This document shows positions 35,639 through 36,078 of a DNA stretch of 36,078 nucleotides, in pieces. The translations under genes were made by a program, and so were the position numbers. The DNA is from JAWKHR01 sp041394725 (GTDB lineage: Bacteria; Acidobacteriota; Vicinamibacteria; Vicinamibacterales; SCN-69-37). The first letter of the stretch is position 1, and each line of letters starts with the position of its first letter. The stretch spans positions 1 to 36,078 of the forward strand of contig JAWKHR010000062.1 of the NCBI GenBank assembly GCA_041394725.1, given 5' to 3'. The notes under the pieces are model-generated. The model saw only the letters and a program-made list of their open reading frames with translations. It was not told where the DNA came from and made no database searches.

Positions 35639-36078
35639 GTGTTGGACATCCGGTACCTGGCGATCGAAGGACCACTGGGGCTGGGCAAGAGCGCGCTGGC
35701 CGAACGGCTGGGCGCGCGCCTGGACGCCGCCGTCGTCCTCGACGAGACCGAGAACCCGTTCCTCGCGGACTTCTACGCGGATCGGTCCGGCGCGGCCTTC
35801 CAGGCGCAGCTCTTCTTCACGCTGGCGCGGCACCGCAAGCTGCTGGCCCTGCGCCAGGGCGACCTCTTCAGCCAGACGACGGTCTGCGACTTCATCTTCG
35901 AGCGCGACCGCATCCACGCGTTCCTGAACCTCGACGACAACGAGCTGTTCATCTACCAGCGGCTCTACGACCTGGTCTCGCGCGATCTGGCCGTGCCCGA
36001 CCTCGTCATCTACCTGCAGTCGCCGACCGACACCCTGCGCCGCCGGCTCGCCGATCGCGCCGAACGGCGGGGCGACGA
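35639..36078 (+). CDS. Deoxynucleoside kinase family protein, 5' part (3' end outside window)
   Basis: The frame read from the GTG at 35639 (or the TTG at 35642) stays open to the window end, 146 complete codons. It begins VLDIRYLAIEGPLGLGKS, with a P-loop of the deoxynucleoside kinase family, then ENPFLADFY, the FQAQLFFTLARHRKL helix with the substrate-binding Gln, and CDFIFERDRIHAFLNL with the Glu-Arg motif, followed by VIYLQSPTDTLRRRL. Members phosphorylate deoxynucleosides for dNTP salvage, typically dG, dA or dC. A TAGACT close to the GTG suggests a leaderless or near-leaderless mRNA. In several bacteria it neighbours folK; the next gene is not visible. Confidence 0.88.
   Translation, partial: MLDIRYLAIEGPLGLGKSALAERLGARLDAAVVLDETENPFLADFYADRSGAAFQAQLFFTLARHRKLLALRQGDLFSQTTVCDFIFERDRIHAFLNLDDNELFIYQRLYDLVSRDLAVPDLVIYLQSPTDTLRRRLADRAERRGD

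Overview
The window is a 36 kb chromosomal segment of about 70% G+C from a Gram-negative bacterium. Nearly every gene has a recognisable core or envelope function. The gene set (ileS-lspA-lgt-rluD, tgt-yajC-secD-secF, a bifunctional Rel, a TonB/ExbBD system, two membrane pyrophosphatases in tandem, a HEAT-cyclophilin lipoprotein and long G+C-rich repeats) suggests the phylum Acidobacteriota, perhaps Vicinamibacteria. That assignment is inference; the window has no rRNA marker. I see no phage, transposase, CRISPR array or tRNA.

Layout. 1-4247 (+): 3' part of ileS, then lspA, lgt, rluD and a NUDIX hydrolase, tightly packed. 4317-8635 (+): an RND efflux adaptor lipoprotein and its HAE1-type pump, overlapping by 4 bp. 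8658-11759 (-): lon and a DksA/TraR-type zinc-finger gene; lon converges on the pump across a perfect hairpin. 12157-12728 (+): rpmB and ridA. 12863-15019 (-): relA/spoT, facing ridA across a long imperfect inverted repeat. 15280-16284 (+): a TPR lipoprotein with a clear promoter and a classic terminator. 16351-18250: no gene, but a tandem array of about 306-bp units that each contain long inverted arms. 18386-20966 (-): tonB-exbB-exbD-exbD from a consensus sigma70 promoter, ending in a strong terminator. 21162-31541 (-): a long co-directional run tgt-yajC-secD-secF-uppP-DUF502-hppA-hppA. 31602-32768 (+): ddl. 32821-33332 (+): a non-coding or leader-RNA locus with its own promoter, an internal terminator, a second structured segment, a 17-codon Lys/Gly-rich micro-ORF and a final terminator. 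33372-35540 (-): a HEAT-repeat lipoprotein with a C-terminal cyclophilin domain. 35639-36078 (+): start of a deoxynucleoside kinase gene that runs off the window.

Functionally the segment is about building and energising the envelope. LspA and Lgt mature lipoproteins, SecDF/YajC export proteins, and UppP and Ddl supply peptidoglycan synthesis. TonB/ExbBD and the PPi-driven pumps handle ion gradients, and RND efflux and the cyclophilin lipoprotein act at the outer envelope. Stress and growth control is represented by Rel, the DksA-like protein and Lon.

The parts least explained by known families are the 32.8-33.3 kb RNA/micro-ORF locus and the 306-bp array. These are where an undescribed element is most likely.
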